From Rickettsia endosymbiont of Cardiosporidium cionae (GTDB taxonomy: Bacteria > Pseudomonadota > Alphaproteobacteria > Rickettsiales > Rickettsiaceae), in the NCBI RefSeq assembly GCF_015476335.1, contig NZ_JADAQY010000003.1, positions 84,256 to 148,255 on the forward strand: a stretch of 64,000 nucleotides of DNA, read 5' to 3'. Positions 31,138 through 40,591 of this stretch are shown here, one piece after another. The notes under the pieces were generated by a model that worked only from the letters and a program-made list of their open reading frames with translations, was not told the origin of the DNA and did no database searches. How positions within the stretch are numbered: position 1 is the stretch's first letter; each line of letters begins with the position of its first letter. Made by a program: the position numbers and the translations under genes.

Positions 31138-32097
31138 ATGACCAATGTTTTTATTAAAAAAGGTGCAGCTCTAATAAAGTTAGGTGATATTGTATCCTTT
31201 CCTACTGAAACCGTTCAAGGTATCGGAGCAAATGCACTAGATGATATCGCTTGCGAAAAAATCTTTAGGATAAAAAATAGACCAAAAAATAATCCTTTAA
31301 TTATACATGTACAAGACATAAATCATGCTAAAGAAATTGTACATTTTAACAAAGACGCTGAATATTTAGCTGAATCACTCTGGCCAGGACCTTTAACATT
31401 AATATTATTCAAAAAAGATAATAGTAATATATCAAATATAGCAACCTCCTCTCTAAGTACAATCGCTATCAGAGTTCCATCACATCCTATAGCATCGAAG
31501 CTAATCCAATTTAGCGGATGTCCTATAGCTGCTCCTAGTGCTAATAAATCTGGCATGTTAAGCGCGACTCATTCAGATCACGTAAAAGATTTCTTCATAA
31601 ATGATAAGTTATATATTATTCCATCTAAAGAAAAAAGTAGATATGGATTAGAATCTACAATAATTGATTGTACGTCTGATATACCTAATATACTAAGGCA
31701 TGGATGCATAACACATACTAGAATCAATCACATACTAAAAAAGGAGGCTTCATTAACAGAACCAAATAAAAATAATATTAAATCACCTGGTACATGCTAT
31801 AAACATTATGCACCACAACATCAAATAAGGCTAAACGCTACTTACCTAAAAAAGGGGGAAGTAGGACTAAATTTTGGTACAGCAGTGTGTTTTGACAATG
31901 AATATTCGCTAAATCTCAGTACTAAAGGTGATTTATATGAAGCAGCACACAATCTTTTCGATCATTTATATAAGTTGGATCAATATATCAAAAAATATAA
32001 GCTAGCATCAATAGCAATTGCCCCCATCCCAAAACATGACATAGGCATAACAATTAATGATAGACTATCAAGAGCATGTGATACCACAAAACAATAA
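31138..32097 (+). CDS. L-threonylcarbamoyladenylate synthase, Sua5 type
   Basis: Protein of 319 residues. The YrdC/TsaC domain (about 1-200) has FPTETVQGIGANA, KNRPKNNPLIIHV and PIAAPSANKSG. The linker SPGTCYKHYAP and a C-terminal Sua5 domain identify the longer Sua5 form rather than short TsaC. It makes threonylcarbamoyl-AMP from threonine, bicarbonate and ATP for the t6A37 modification of ANN-reading tRNAs, such as the tRNA-Thr in this window. The GAGAA before the ATG is a plausible ribosome-binding site. Confidence 0.92.
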   Translation: MTNVFIKKGAALIKLGDIVSFPTETVQGIGANALDDIACEKIFRIKNRPKNNPLIIHVQDINHAKEIVHFNKDAEYLAESLWPGPLTLILFKKDNSNISNIATSSLSTIAIRVPSHPIASKLIQFSGCPIAAPSANKSGMLSATHSDHVKDFFINDKLYIIPSKEKSRYGLESTIIDCTSDIPNILRHGCITHTRINHILKKEASLTEPNKNNIKSPGTCYKHYAPQHQIRLNATYLKKGEVGLNFGTAVCFDNEYSLNLSTKGDLYEAAHNLFDHLYKLDQYIKKYKLASIAIAPIPKHDIGITINDRLSRACDTTKQ

Positions 32098-32109
32098 TGA
32101 GATACATTT

Positions 32110-32195
32110 TGGTGCCCTTGGCCGGACTCGAACCGGCAACGCTATAAAGCAACAGATTTTGAGTCTGTCGTGTATACCAATTTCACCACAAAGGC
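32110..32195 (-). tRNA. tRNA-Leu (anticodon CAA)
   Basis: Complete class II tRNA of 86 bases with encoded CCA. Acceptor GCCTTTG pairs with CAAGGGC with one G-U; anticodon stem ACAGA/TCTGT around loop CTCAAAA gives anticodon CAA (reads UUG); long variable arm; perfect T-arm GCCGG-TTCGAGT-CCGGC. Its 3' end lies 12 bases from the stop of the convergent sua5-type gene. Confidence 0.96.
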
Positions 32196-32280
32196 AAGGA
32201 CCTTAGCACAGATAAGAAAAAAGCAGATCCATCAAGATATAAAATATTAAATATGTGTTATATAAGCTATAATAAAATCT

Positions 32281-33468
32281 TCAAGCAAAATTACTAATTT
32301 TATCAATCTCTTGATATAATTCTTTCATGGTAATTTCTATAGAGGTTAACCTCCTAGATAAATTATCTATAATCCGTTCGGAAGGATAATCCATAAATTT
32401 AAGATCATTTTTCATTTTATACAATTTATACTTTAATGTATCAAATGATTGTAAGATTTTTAACGTTAATGAAGAACCATTGCTAATTGAATCTAATTTT
32501 CCATATGCCAACTGTAACTTTTTAACCAATTCATTAACCTGCTGTTTAAGATTTACTATAGTTTCTGTGCTAGTTACCTTAGATTGCTCTAATAACTGTA
32601 CTTCTTTTAACTTTATTCTTTGTTTAGGAGTAACCTTCAGATCCCATGCTAGGCCTACTTTACTCATACAATATATTATCCATTTATGCACATCCATTTG
32701 ATACCATTTTGCTCCGTTTCTATAATCATTGGGAAAGGCATGATGAAAATTATGCCAATTTTCTCCAAGCAATACTATAAACAACCACCAAATATCTCCT
32801 GCAGTACCTTTCGTATACCTCTGGGTACCCAAAAAATGGCACAATGAATTTACAAAAAATGTTAACTCTTGTTGTATAGCTCTACCTATACCTATAAATA
32901 AAAATGCAGTATAGGCAGAAAAGATAGATCCGCCAAATACAAACCCTATAATCATCGGCAAAAATAGATTCATAAATAAAGCAATTTGCCAGTAATATTT
33001 TAGCTGAAATCTTAGTAACTTATTTTTACCCAATTTTTTAATTGTAACACGATTAATTAGTTTATAGCTACCTATCCCTACCAACATCCAGCCTATGTGA
33101 GCCCATAGAAAACCTAGAAAACGATTATGAAATTTTAATGGTGTGTGAGGGTCACGATCAGTATCAGTAAAGCTATGATGATCAACGTGATTAGATACCC
33201 AAGATAATGCAGGGCCTTGCAACGTTGCAGCAGAAAACATCATCAAAATAAATTCTACATATTTGTTAGTCTTATATGAACCATGAGACCATAACCTATG
33301 CAACCCTATACCTACTACAATGTTTGATCCATAATAACCCAAAATAACAAACAGAATTTCTGTAAAACCTATACTATAATTTATAGCATAACTCACTACT
33401 AAAAGGATTAATAATAAAGGATATATTATTAAAACAAGACATGAAGCTATATTAACATTTTTTATCAT
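32281..33468 (-). CDS. Acyl-CoA/acyl-lipid delta-9 desaturase with C-terminal coiled-coil tail
   Basis: Membrane di-iron desaturase of 395 residues. The three histidine boxes are intact: HRLWSH (residues about 57-62), HVDHH (about 93-97) and HNFHH (about 240). Four hydrophobic segments are arranged as in stearoyl-CoA desaturases. It introduces a double bond into saturated acyl chains, needed for membrane fluidity. The last 120 or so residues form a charged, helical, probably coiled-coil tail (MTMKELYQEI-like heptads) beyond the catalytic core. Electron donors are not encoded nearby. Confidence 0.88.
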   Translation of the reverse strand: MIKNVNIASCLVLIIYPLLLILLVVSYAINYSIGFTEILFVILGYYGSNIVVGIGLHRLWSHGSYKTNKYVEFILMMFSAATLQGPALSWVSNHVDHHSFTDTDRDPHTPLKFHNRFLGFLWAHIGWMLVGIGSYKLINRVTIKKLGKNKLLRFQLKYYWQIALFMNLFLPMIIGFVFGGSIFSAYTAFLFIGIGRAIQQELTFFVNSLCHFLGTQRYTKGTAGDIWWLFIVLLGENWHNFHHAFPNDYRNGAKWYQMDVHKWIIYCMSKVGLAWDLKVTPKQRIKLKEVQLLEQSKVTSTETIVNLKQQVNELVKKLQLAYGKLDSISNGSSLTLKILQSFDTLKYKLYKMKNDLKFMDYPSERIIDNLSRRLTSIEITMKELYQEIDKISNFA

Positions 33469-33494
33469 TGGAATAGACCAATTAAAAATTTACA

Positions 33495-33569
33495 TGGAGC
33501 GGGTGAAGGGAATCGGACCCTCGACTTCGACCTTGGCAAGGTAGCGCTCTACCACTGAGCTACACCCGC
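33495..33569 (-). tRNA. tRNA-Gly (anticodon GCC), atypical T-loop
   Basis: Cloverleaf of 75 bases with encoded CCA. Perfect acceptor stem GCGGGTG/CACCCGC, discriminator T, D-arm GCTC/GAGC, anticodon loop TTGCCAA (anticodon GCC). Two oddities: anticodon stem CTACC/GGTCG has a T-C mismatch at pair 28-42, and the T-loop reads TCCGATT instead of the near-universal TTCGATT, so position 55 is C. Probably functional but unusual. Confidence 0.9.
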
Positions 33570-33928
33570 TAATTACTTAACTTTTCTACTAATCATCAAA
33601 TTACTTTACTAATCTAATACTAGCTATATTATTTGTTTAGCTACAAACAACAAAACACACCACACAGTTGTACTGCAAATTAACATTTTTAAGTATACAG
33701 AGCCCAGTATAGAGACATCAAAACTACAAGTCAACTGATAGCAGGATAATAACTATCCCTCCAGCAATAATATCATACATCCCCATAAATAATCAACTAT
33801 CAACTAGTAAAATGGATATACCAAAACTTAATTAAACTTCATTATCTAATAATATAAATCCAAGCTAAGCAAAACTAATTAATACTCATTACATATTAAT
33901 ATATCTAAGTAATAATATATAATATATA
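33570..33928. other. 359-base non-coding region between the permease gene and tRNA-Gly
   Basis: No credible ORF, RNA gene or strong repeat seen. A short hairpin GGATA-ATAAC-TATCC lies near 33744-33758. Both flanking genes are on the minus strand, so this is the spacer between the tRNA-Gly 5' end side and the region downstream of the permease gene stop. Confidence 0.4.
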
Positions 33929-35329
33929 TTATAATTTTATTTTGTTATTATATGCAATATAATATATAAGAGCAGCAGATATAATACACGTAAACAATAT
34001 CCAAGCGTTGTTGGAGATTAGCGATTTTTTATCATATATTTGTTGTAAAAGCAAATACCCAGCAGATAAAAAACCTATAGGGGCAACTATAAACAAGATA
34101 GGACATTTAAACACTCTTTTATAATCAGCTTTCACAATTCTAAGTAATATAACAATAATCATAACTACCATATCATTGAATAGACTAAACATACCAGATA
34201 GCTGACCAAAGAATTTACAAGGCATAATAGCAGAAATCAACATAGTAAATGATACTACAATATATAAAGCAACATAAGGAGTATGATATTTACAGTGTAC
34301 AAAACTTATAATTTTAGGTAATAACCCATCTCTAGATACAACATATAAGATACGTGATACAGCATAAATATTCACCAATATCCCTGTAATCATACCAATT
34401 ATCACCCCGAATGATATAACAGAAGATGCTACTCTACTACCTTTAACTTTTAATACTGAAGCCAATGCTTCTGAAGCATTAAGATTCTCATAGTGAGTAA
34501 TACCAGTTAATAACCCCCCTACCACCACATATATCATAATAGATATAACAACTGCTCCAACAATTCCAACACTAATATTAATATTAGGATTTTTACACTC
34601 TTCCGCAGTACTAGCTAACAATCCATAACCATTAAATGATAAAAATAGTACAGCACTCCCTCTAATAACATTATCGATGCCAAATGGCATAAAATTACTA
34701 CTCCAATATTCAATATTGAAATATTTTGAGGATACTACCACAAATATTAAGATAGTCCCCAATTTTATAAATACCAAAACTAAATTGATTTTCTTGCTGC
34801 TCTTAATACCAAAAAACAATATACTTCCTAATAACAAAACAATAAGCAGCGCAAAAACGTCACATACTCCTCCTTCTAGTGGTCCATAAGCAATAGAATG
34901 AGGAAGATACATCCCATATACTGATAAGATATTCTTAAAATAACCAGACCAACCAGTTGCAATTGAAGCAGCAGCAAAAGTAAATTCTAAAAATACAGAA
35001 CAAGCCATCACCCAAGCAATCAACTCTCCTAATACTAAATAACTATAACTATACAACCCTCCAGAGGTAGGGATCATAGTAGCAAGTTCTGTATAAGCTA
35101 ATGCAATAAAGATCGCTGTAATGCCTGCGAGCAAATAAGATATCATAACAGCCGGTCCAGCATATTCAGCAGCAACTAATCCTGTGAATACAAATAAACC
35201 AGATCCTATAATACTTCCTAACCCGAGTAACAGTACATCAACGCTGCCCAGATTTCTTACTAACCCAGAAGCTTTAGTTTTGACAGTTAAAGAATCAAAA
35301 GACTTTTTTTGGAAACAAGAACCCAACAT
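33929..35329 (-). CDS. APC-superfamily amino acid permease
   Basis: Polytopic membrane protein of 466 residues with 12 or more hydrophobic segments. TM1 has the APC unwound-helix motif GLGSIIGSGLFVFTG (residues about 36-50), and TM2-3 includes AGPAVMISYLLAGI and ALAYTELATMIPTSGGLYSY. This pattern is that of cationic amino acid transporter/YfnA-like permeases. Substrate not determinable. Fits amino acid scavenging from a host cell. Confidence 0.87.
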   Translation of the reverse strand: MLGSCFQKKSFDSLTVKTKASGLVRNLGSVDVLLLGLGSIIGSGLFVFTGLVAAEYAGPAVMISYLLAGITAIFIALAYTELATMIPTSGGLYSYSYLVLGELIAWVMACSVFLEFTFAAASIATGWSGYFKNILSVYGMYLPHSIAYGPLEGGVCDVFALLIVLLLGSILFFGIKSSKKINLVLVFIKLGTILIFVVVSSKYFNIEYWSSNFMPFGIDNVIRGSAVLFLSFNGYGLLASTAEECKNPNINISVGIVGAVVISIMIYVVVGGLLTGITHYENLNASEALASVLKVKGSRVASSVISFGVIIGMITGILVNIYAVSRILYVVSRDGLLPKIISFVHCKYHTPYVALYIVVSFTMLISAIMPCKFFGQLSGMFSLFNDMVVMIIVILLRIVKADYKRVFKCPILFIVAPIGFLSAGYLLLQQIYDKKSLISNNAWILFTCIISAALIYYIAYNNKIKL

Positions 35330-35385
35330 TAATCCTCTATGTAAACACTAAAAATCAAATTATAAAACACAATAAAATTACATTA

Positions 35386-35712
35386 TTATAGAATGGAGTT
35401 GTTCTTAAACAATTTATCTAGCGTACCATTGCGATGCATCTCTAACACAATATCACATCCACCAATAAACTCTCCTTTTACATATAATTGAGGAATAGTT
35501 AACCAATCTGAAAACTGTTTAATACCTTGCCTTAATGCTTCATCCTGTAATACATCATGGTCTACAAAATCCACGCCTAAATTTTTTAAAATATGCACAA
35601 CCTTTGCAGAAAACCCACACTGAGGCAATTTCTTAGACCCCTTCATAAACAACACTACACTATTTTTATCGATCTCATCTTTTATATACTGAAACATTTT
35701 ATTATTTGACAT
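35386..35712 (-). CDS. grxD: Monothiol glutaredoxin (Grx4 family)
   Basis: Protein of 108 residues with the monothiol active site CGFS in LPQCGFSAKVV (residues about 32-35), plus IPQLYVKGEFIGGCDI. CGFS glutaredoxins carry a bridging [2Fe-2S] cluster with glutathione and deliver Fe-S clusters, often with BolA; bolA is not adjacent. Same strand as the permease gene, 56 bases away. Confidence 0.93.
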   Translation of the reverse strand: MSNNKMFQYIKDEIDKNSVVLFMKGSKKLPQCGFSAKVVHILKNLGVDFVDHDVLQDEALRQGIKQFSDWLTIPQLYVKGEFIGGCDIVLEMHRNGTLDKLFKNNSIL

Positions 35713-35853
35713 AATCCACTAAAACAATATTTAATTATCAATATTTAATTATAAATAATTTATTTTTACTATAAAATCCGTACAAGAATTTTGCTATTGT
35801 AACAGCTATCAAATCAATTTAATATAACAATCTATCATATAACAAAAGTATAA

Positions 35854-36534
35854 ATGAATTTTAGTAATAAAATAAACCAAATTTTTCAGATTTTCTATAA
35901 TAATAACCCAAATCCGAAAACAGAACTATATTTCAACAACAAATTCACATTAGCTATAGCGGTTCTACTTTCTGCACAATCAACAGATATATCAGTTAAT
36001 AAAGTTACTCAGAACTTATTTAAGGAATATAATTCTCCTTCAAAAATACTTCAATTAGGAGAAACAAAACTAAAAAATTATATAAAAACTATAGGTTTGT
36101 ATAACACAAAAACTAAGAATATCATAGCTCTTTCAGAAAAATTAATAGAAAAATATAATTCAGAATTACCTTCTGAATTTACAGAGTTGATATCACTACC
36201 AGGTATAGGTAGAAAATCTGCAAATGTGATATTAAGTACGGCGTTTAACCAAAATAGAATAGCCGTGGATACTCATGTTTTTAGGGTGTCTCGAAGATTA
36301 GGAATATCTAGTGCAAATAATCCTCACAAAGTAGAAACAGATTTAGTAAAGTTAATAGACATAAAATGGATAAAAAATGCACATAATTGGCTGGTTCTCC
36401 ATGGTAGGTATGTGTGTAAAGCAAGGAATCCACTATGCCCTGAGTGCTGCGTGAATAAGTATTGTAAATACTTTAGTGAAATCAAAAAGGTAAAAAGTAA
36501 ACAAAAAACTCCTTCAATTAATAATGATATATAG
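35854..36534 (+). CDS. nth: Endonuclease III
   Basis: DNA glycosylase/AP lyase of 226 residues for oxidised pyrimidines. The helix-hairpin-helix LPGIGRKSANVIL carries the catalytic lysine, AVDTHVFRVSRRLG carries the catalytic aspartate, and the C-terminal four-cysteine [4Fe-4S] motif (CKARNPLCPECCVNKYC) is complete. A short basic tail of about 15 residues extends past the cluster. dapE follows after 6 bases. Confidence 0.96.
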   Translation: MNFSNKINQIFQIFYNNNPNPKTELYFNNKFTLAIAVLLSAQSTDISVNKVTQNLFKEYNSPSKILQLGETKLKNYIKTIGLYNTKTKNIIALSEKLIEKYNSELPSEFTELISLPGIGRKSANVILSTAFNQNRIAVDTHVFRVSRRLGISSANNPHKVETDLVKLIDIKWIKNAHNWLVLHGRYVCKARNPLCPECCVNKYCKYFSEIKKVKSKQKTPSINNDI

Positions 36535-36540
36535 AGAGAA

Positions 36541-37704
36541 ATGATGCAAAATAAACATAATACCGATATTATGGATCTACTAAAAAATTTAATATATTTT
36601 AAATCAGTAAATGCAAATTCACATGATATTATACAATACGTAGCAGATATACTAAAAAATGCAGGATTTACATGTGATATCAAAATATTTGGAAATGAAA
36701 ATACCAATGAATATCCAGTCTCAAACCTATATGCAGTATATGGCAATACTTCTCCTAATATATGTTTTGCAGGGCACTTAGACGTAGTACCAGCTGAAAA
36801 TGAAGAATCATGGATCGCCAACCCATTTACGCTAAACATTATAAAAGATAAGATATACGGTAGAGGAATAGTGGATATGAAAGGCAGCATAGCTTGTTCA
36901 ATAATTGCCGTAATAAAATTTCTAAAAATTTATAGGTTAAAACAAGGAAGTATAAGTTTTTTAATTACAGGAGATGAAGAGGGTAAAGCAATAAATGGAA
37001 CAGCAAAAATGCTACACTACATAAGCGACAAATATCCGAAAATAAATTTTTGTATATTAGGAGAACCAACAAGTCACTTATATGTAGGAGATACCATAAA
37101 AATAGGTAGACGCGGTAGTGTTAATTATCACCTTAAAATTATAGGAAAAGCAGGCCACACAGCTTATCCTGAATACGCTATTAACCCTATTAATATTCTG
37201 ACTAAAATTAGCACCGCATTAATTAATATAACAATTGATTCAGGATCCAATTTTTTTGATCCTTCAAAACTAACAATCAGTGCTATACATACAAAAAATA
37301 ATGCGTATAACGTTATTCCGGAATATATTGAATTACTATTCAATATCAGATTTAATGACTCACAAAATATAGAAAGATTAACAGAAAAAGTTGAATCTAT
37401 TATTAAACAATATTCTAATCGATATGAATTAAAATATTCATCCAATGCGGATGCATTTTTACAACCAATTTCAAACAATGTCCAAAAATTTCTAGATATA
37501 CTACAAAAAATCACAGGTAAAAAACCCAGCATTAGCACTTCAGGAGGCACATCTGATGCAAGATTTATACATAAATTTACTGAAGTAGTAGAATTAGGTC
37601 TATTCTTCAATCAAGCCCATCAAACAAACGAATCTTGTTATATAAAGGACTTAGAAGAATTATATATGATATATTTTAAATACCTTGAATACATATTTAA
37701 CTGA
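36541..37704 (+). CDS. dapE: Succinyl-diaminopimelate desuccinylase
   Basis: M20 metallohydrolase of 387 residues. Zinc-ligand and catalytic motifs are all present: GHLDVVP (about 79-85), GRGIVDMKGS, GDEEGKAINGT, GEPTS, GGTSDARF and the C-terminal AHQTNES. It releases LL-diaminopimelate in the lysine/DAP pathway, supplying peptidoglycan cross-links. The start is preceded by GAGAGA. Adjacent to nth with a 6-base gap, probably co-transcribed. Confidence 0.95.
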   Translation: MMQNKHNTDIMDLLKNLIYFKSVNANSHDIIQYVADILKNAGFTCDIKIFGNENTNEYPVSNLYAVYGNTSPNICFAGHLDVVPAENEESWIANPFTLNIIKDKIYGRGIVDMKGSIACSIIAVIKFLKIYRLKQGSISFLITGDEEGKAINGTAKMLHYISDKYPKINFCILGEPTSHLYVGDTIKIGRRGSVNYHLKIIGKAGHTAYPEYAINPINILTKISTALINITIDSGSNFFDPSKLTISAIHTKNNAYNVIPEYIELLFNIRFNDSQNIERLTEKVESIIKQYSNRYELKYSSNADAFLQPISNNVQKFLDILQKITGKKPSISTSGGTSDARFIHKFTEVVELGLFFNQAHQTNESCYIKDLEELYMIYFKYLEYIFN

Positions 37705-37843
37705 ACATTGATATCCTTGCTGTATTTATAGTTCAGAGATGATAAGATCAAAGATGGCAGGTGATATACGGTTGGAAACAATATTTATAGACCACTGGCA
37801 GACAGTACGACACTCAAAGGTAAACTCATTATAAATTTAAATT

Positions 37844-38476
37844 CTATTGATACAGATTTTGTCTCTTCACTATCCTTTTTGTCAGATCATTTATTAAAAA
37901 ATCAATACCTTTATCAAATATTACATGATTGAATTCAGCTCGGTGAGAATTAATAATACTAACGCCATCCGTTACTACATCTATTATCTTATAGGTATTT
38001 GTACCACTTATTTGGTGTACAATATAGTTAACTCCAATATTAGCAGGGGAAGAAGCTTGACGCCTAGGTTTAAATAACTCAGTAACTACACTAAATACAT
38101 TGTCACCTATTTTAATAACTTTTTTCATATTCATCATTTCTCCGCTATAGTAAGAGCCAAGTTCTGTATAAACTATCACCATAAATTTCTTATATATATC
38201 TAAAAACTCCCGAACTTTATCATCAGATAACTCTCTTTTATGTGCTCCGAGGACATAAATACCTATCCACTCAGTATCTAAATTTTCAGTTACTAAATCC
38301 TTAATAGCCAAAATTAATTCCTGATCAGTAAGCTGCTTATTATTAAACAGTACATACCCTCTCTTAATCAAATTTTCTACATAAGATGTGATCTCTGAAT
38401 CATTCGCATTAGCAACACTCCATGCAAAAAACATTACTAAAAAAGGCTTCAAAATAATTTTTATGTAATGCACCAT
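37844..38476 (-). CDS. mlaC: MlaC-like phospholipid-binding periplasmic protein
   Basis: Protein of 210 residues from the ATG at 38476, chosen because it directly precedes a signal peptide (IKIILKPFLVMFFAWSVANA). An in-frame TTG 90 bases upstream would add an implausible hydrophobic extension. The mature part has the Ttg2D/MlaC pattern: helical N-terminal half, a YSGEMMNMKKV segment and VVTDGVSIINSHRAEFN. MlaC shuttles phospholipids between the outer-membrane MlaA complex and the inner-membrane MlaFEDB transporter. Other mla genes are not in the window. Confidence 0.82.
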   Translation of the reverse strand: MVHYIKIILKPFLVMFFAWSVANANDSEITSYVENLIKRGYVLFNNKQLTDQELILAIKDLVTENLDTEWIGIYVLGAHKRELSDDKVREFLDIYKKFMVIVYTELGSYYSGEMMNMKKVIKIGDNVFSVVTELFKPRRQASSPANIGVNYIVHQISGTNTYKIIDVVTDGVSIINSHRAEFNHVIFDKGIDFLINDLTKRIVKRQNLYQ

Positions 38477-38626
38477 AACAAGCCTTATTTGATAATTTAA
38501 TACAAAATACATATTTAAAATAACACAACCATACAGCATTATAATATAAAAATTACTAACTAACAATGCGTATGTTCAATCAATCGATATATCGGATTAG
38601 AATTAAACTGACTATGTTACAAATAT

Positions 38627-39535
38627 CTAACTATATTTTTTTCTATCAGCTTGAAGTATCATGAATGTAGCTGGCATAATAATCAATATACCATAAATGG
38701 TAGATAAATTTGGTATCTCATTTAATACAAAATAAGCAATCACTGCAGATATAAATAGCTCAATATATCTATAAGGTGCAAGAGCACTTACATCTGTTTT
38801 AGTAAATGCCTTAAACATACAAAAAATCATTAAATTAGAATTAATCCCTAAAAGAAAAAAAGATACAATATCATAGATGTTAGGGGGTGCCCAATGAACT
38901 AAAGCAAAAGGAAAAGAAACTAAACTAGGGAATAAAGAAGAATAAAAAATTACAGTAATAAAAGAATCCATTAAGATAAATTTTTTATTGATTATATCTA
39001 ACATAGCAAAAGATGCCGCAGATAAAACAAAAACAACAATAATCAGCTGAAATTTAGCGCTTCCTGGTTCAAGAGTAACTATTAGCCCTAAAAACACTAC
39101 GCATGTCATAATCAATCTTGTATATGATATCTTTTCTTTCAATACGAAAAAGCTGAAGACTAAAGTGAAAATGGGTATGGTAAAACTAATAGAAGTAGCA
39201 GTACTAACTTTGATTATAGAAATGGCATAATTCCAACTAAAAATCCCAATTGCAAGTAATCCGGATCTTAATATATGTATATGCATAACATTAGTTTTTA
39301 AAATTCCCATTCCATTATAGAGAATGAATGGAGCCAAAGTTATAGCACAGAATAAAAACCTAAAAAATGTCATCTGGGAAGTATGGAAATATGAAGCAAT
39401 ATGCTTAGACAAAACATCATTGACCGCACTTAAAAATATACTAAAAACAAACCACACAACTCCTAATAAATATGGATTAGTTGGTACAAATTTCTTCTCT
39501 AATATAAATGTTGGTATAAATTTTTTCATTAACAT
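38627..39535 (-). CDS. sam: DMT-family transporter, probable S-adenosylmethionine importer
   Basis: Ten-TM EamA-type carrier of 302 residues. It aligns with my memory of the Rickettsia prowazekii SAM transporter: an early NDVLSKHIA and MTFFRFLF, the central SFAMLDIINKKF and FYSSLFPSLVS, and the C-terminal APYRYIELFISAVIAYF. That protein lets the bacterium take SAM from host cytosol. The ATG at 39535 is preferred over an in-frame TTG at 39550; 39529 is also possible. The N-terminus contains an imperfect repeat, KKFIPT and KKFVPT ten residues apart. Other drug/metabolite substrates cannot be excluded. Confidence 0.75.
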   Translation of the reverse strand: MLMKKFIPTFILEKKFVPTNPYLLGVVWFVFSIFLSAVNDVLSKHIASYFHTSQMTFFRFLFCAITLAPFILYNGMGILKTNVMHIHILRSGLLAIGIFSWNYAISIIKVSTATSISFTIPIFTLVFSFFVLKEKISYTRLIMTCVVFLGLIVTLEPGSAKFQLIIVVFVLSAASFAMLDIINKKFILMDSFITVIFYSSLFPSLVSFPFALVHWAPPNIYDIVSFFLLGINSNLMIFCMFKAFTKTDVSALAPYRYIELFISAVIAYFVLNEIPNLSTIYGILIIMPATFMILQADRKKYS

Positions 39536-39858
39536 AAACAATGCGCGCAATTAACCTTCTAAATTTAAATATAATAATACAGAGCAAATTTTTCGAACCA
39601 CCTATTCTATATTCCAATAGGTAATAAAACAAACCACAAAACCGCTCTAAGACCCAGAAATAGATAGCACGTACAGATAAACAAGGCGCAATAAAAGGAA
39701 TAAAATAACACATACAGATAGATCCACCCGACCATGAAGTTTACAATACTTTATTATTGTAATCAAGTAATTTCTGTCCATAAATAAATGCAAGAAAACA
39801 TAGAATGATTAATTACTACAATCCAGCAACATATATAATAACAGTTACTATACCAATA
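39536..39858. other. 323-base non-coding region between exoD and sam
   Basis: A 78-codon minus-strand open frame overlaps the sam start here, but it is cysteine/tyrosine-rich and resembles no family I know, so I regard it as chance. No RNA gene or strong inverted repeat was seen. Both neighbours are on the minus strand. Confidence 0.35.
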
Positions 39859-40491
39859 CTACCACAATATATTTAACAAATGTTTGATCCCGAAATAATA
39901 TACCAAAAGGAAAAATATTGCAACTATTATTCCAATAATAGTAATCAAAATACCAATAATAATAGCTATACCATCGCGATTAATCAATCCTATAGATATT
40001 ACAGCCACTCCCAACGCCGGTATAGCATTAGTAAATGGCAATGGTATAGCAATAGATAAAGAAGCAATAAAGCATAAAATGCCAGATATTTTTTGACAAT
40101 ATGGAGAATTTGGATACCGCATCCTAGGTTTTATGTAACGCTCTATAAACTTAATTATAGGGATAATCTTATTGCATATAGTGATAAGAGTGGAGTTTTT
40201 AATTTTATACTTACTAAGTATACCAGGCAATTTTATTGTTTTACTCCCAATTATCATTTGATAGGATAAAAACAATAGTGGAATACCGACTACAGTAGTA
40301 AAACCCGGCGGGTAAGGAAGAGGTATCCCTATAGGGAGTGAAAATAAAATTAGCGGTAATAATATGCTATTATCACTTAAGCTTTCTATCAATTCATACA
40401 CAAATGTAGTAGCATTTGGGTCTTTTGCTGTTAACTCAGACAAGCTAGCTGAAGCCTTACTGATGTACTTATTACTATCTTGGTATAACAT
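39859..40491 (-). CDS. ExoD-family membrane protein
   Basis: Protein of 210 residues with several hydrophobic segments and the ExoD signatures SLPIGIPLPYPPGFTTVVGI (about 52-71) and SIAIPLPFTNAIPALGVAVI. ExoD was named for an effect on exopolysaccharide and nodulation in Sinorhizobium, but its biochemical role is unknown. The soluble N-terminus (about 45 residues) precedes the membrane part. Family call strong, function open. Confidence 0.82.
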   Translation of the reverse strand: MLYQDSNKYISKASASLSELTAKDPNATTFVYELIESLSDNSILLPLILFSLPIGIPLPYPPGFTTVVGIPLLFLSYQMIIGSKTIKLPGILSKYKIKNSTLITICNKIIPIIKFIERYIKPRMRYPNSPYCQKISGILCFIASLSIAIPLPFTNAIPALGVAVISIGLINRDGIAIIIGILITIIGIIVAIFFLLVYYFGIKHLLNILW

Positions 40492-40591
40492 TATAAATCT
40501 ATTATAAGCTGAGAACAGGAAACATTATCTAGTAGAAAATGCATAAAATCAATATAAAAATTCAATTTAATTAATCAACCATTAATAACAG

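Noticed and set aside
36324..36890. 188-codon minus-strand ORF across nth and dapE
   Set aside because: Opposes two well-conserved genes and resembles no family.
39477..39713. 78-codon minus-strand ORF overlapping the sam start
   Set aside because: Composition is Tyr/Cys/Ile-rich with no recognisable family, and it overlaps the conserved N-terminus of the transporter; most likely a chance open frame.
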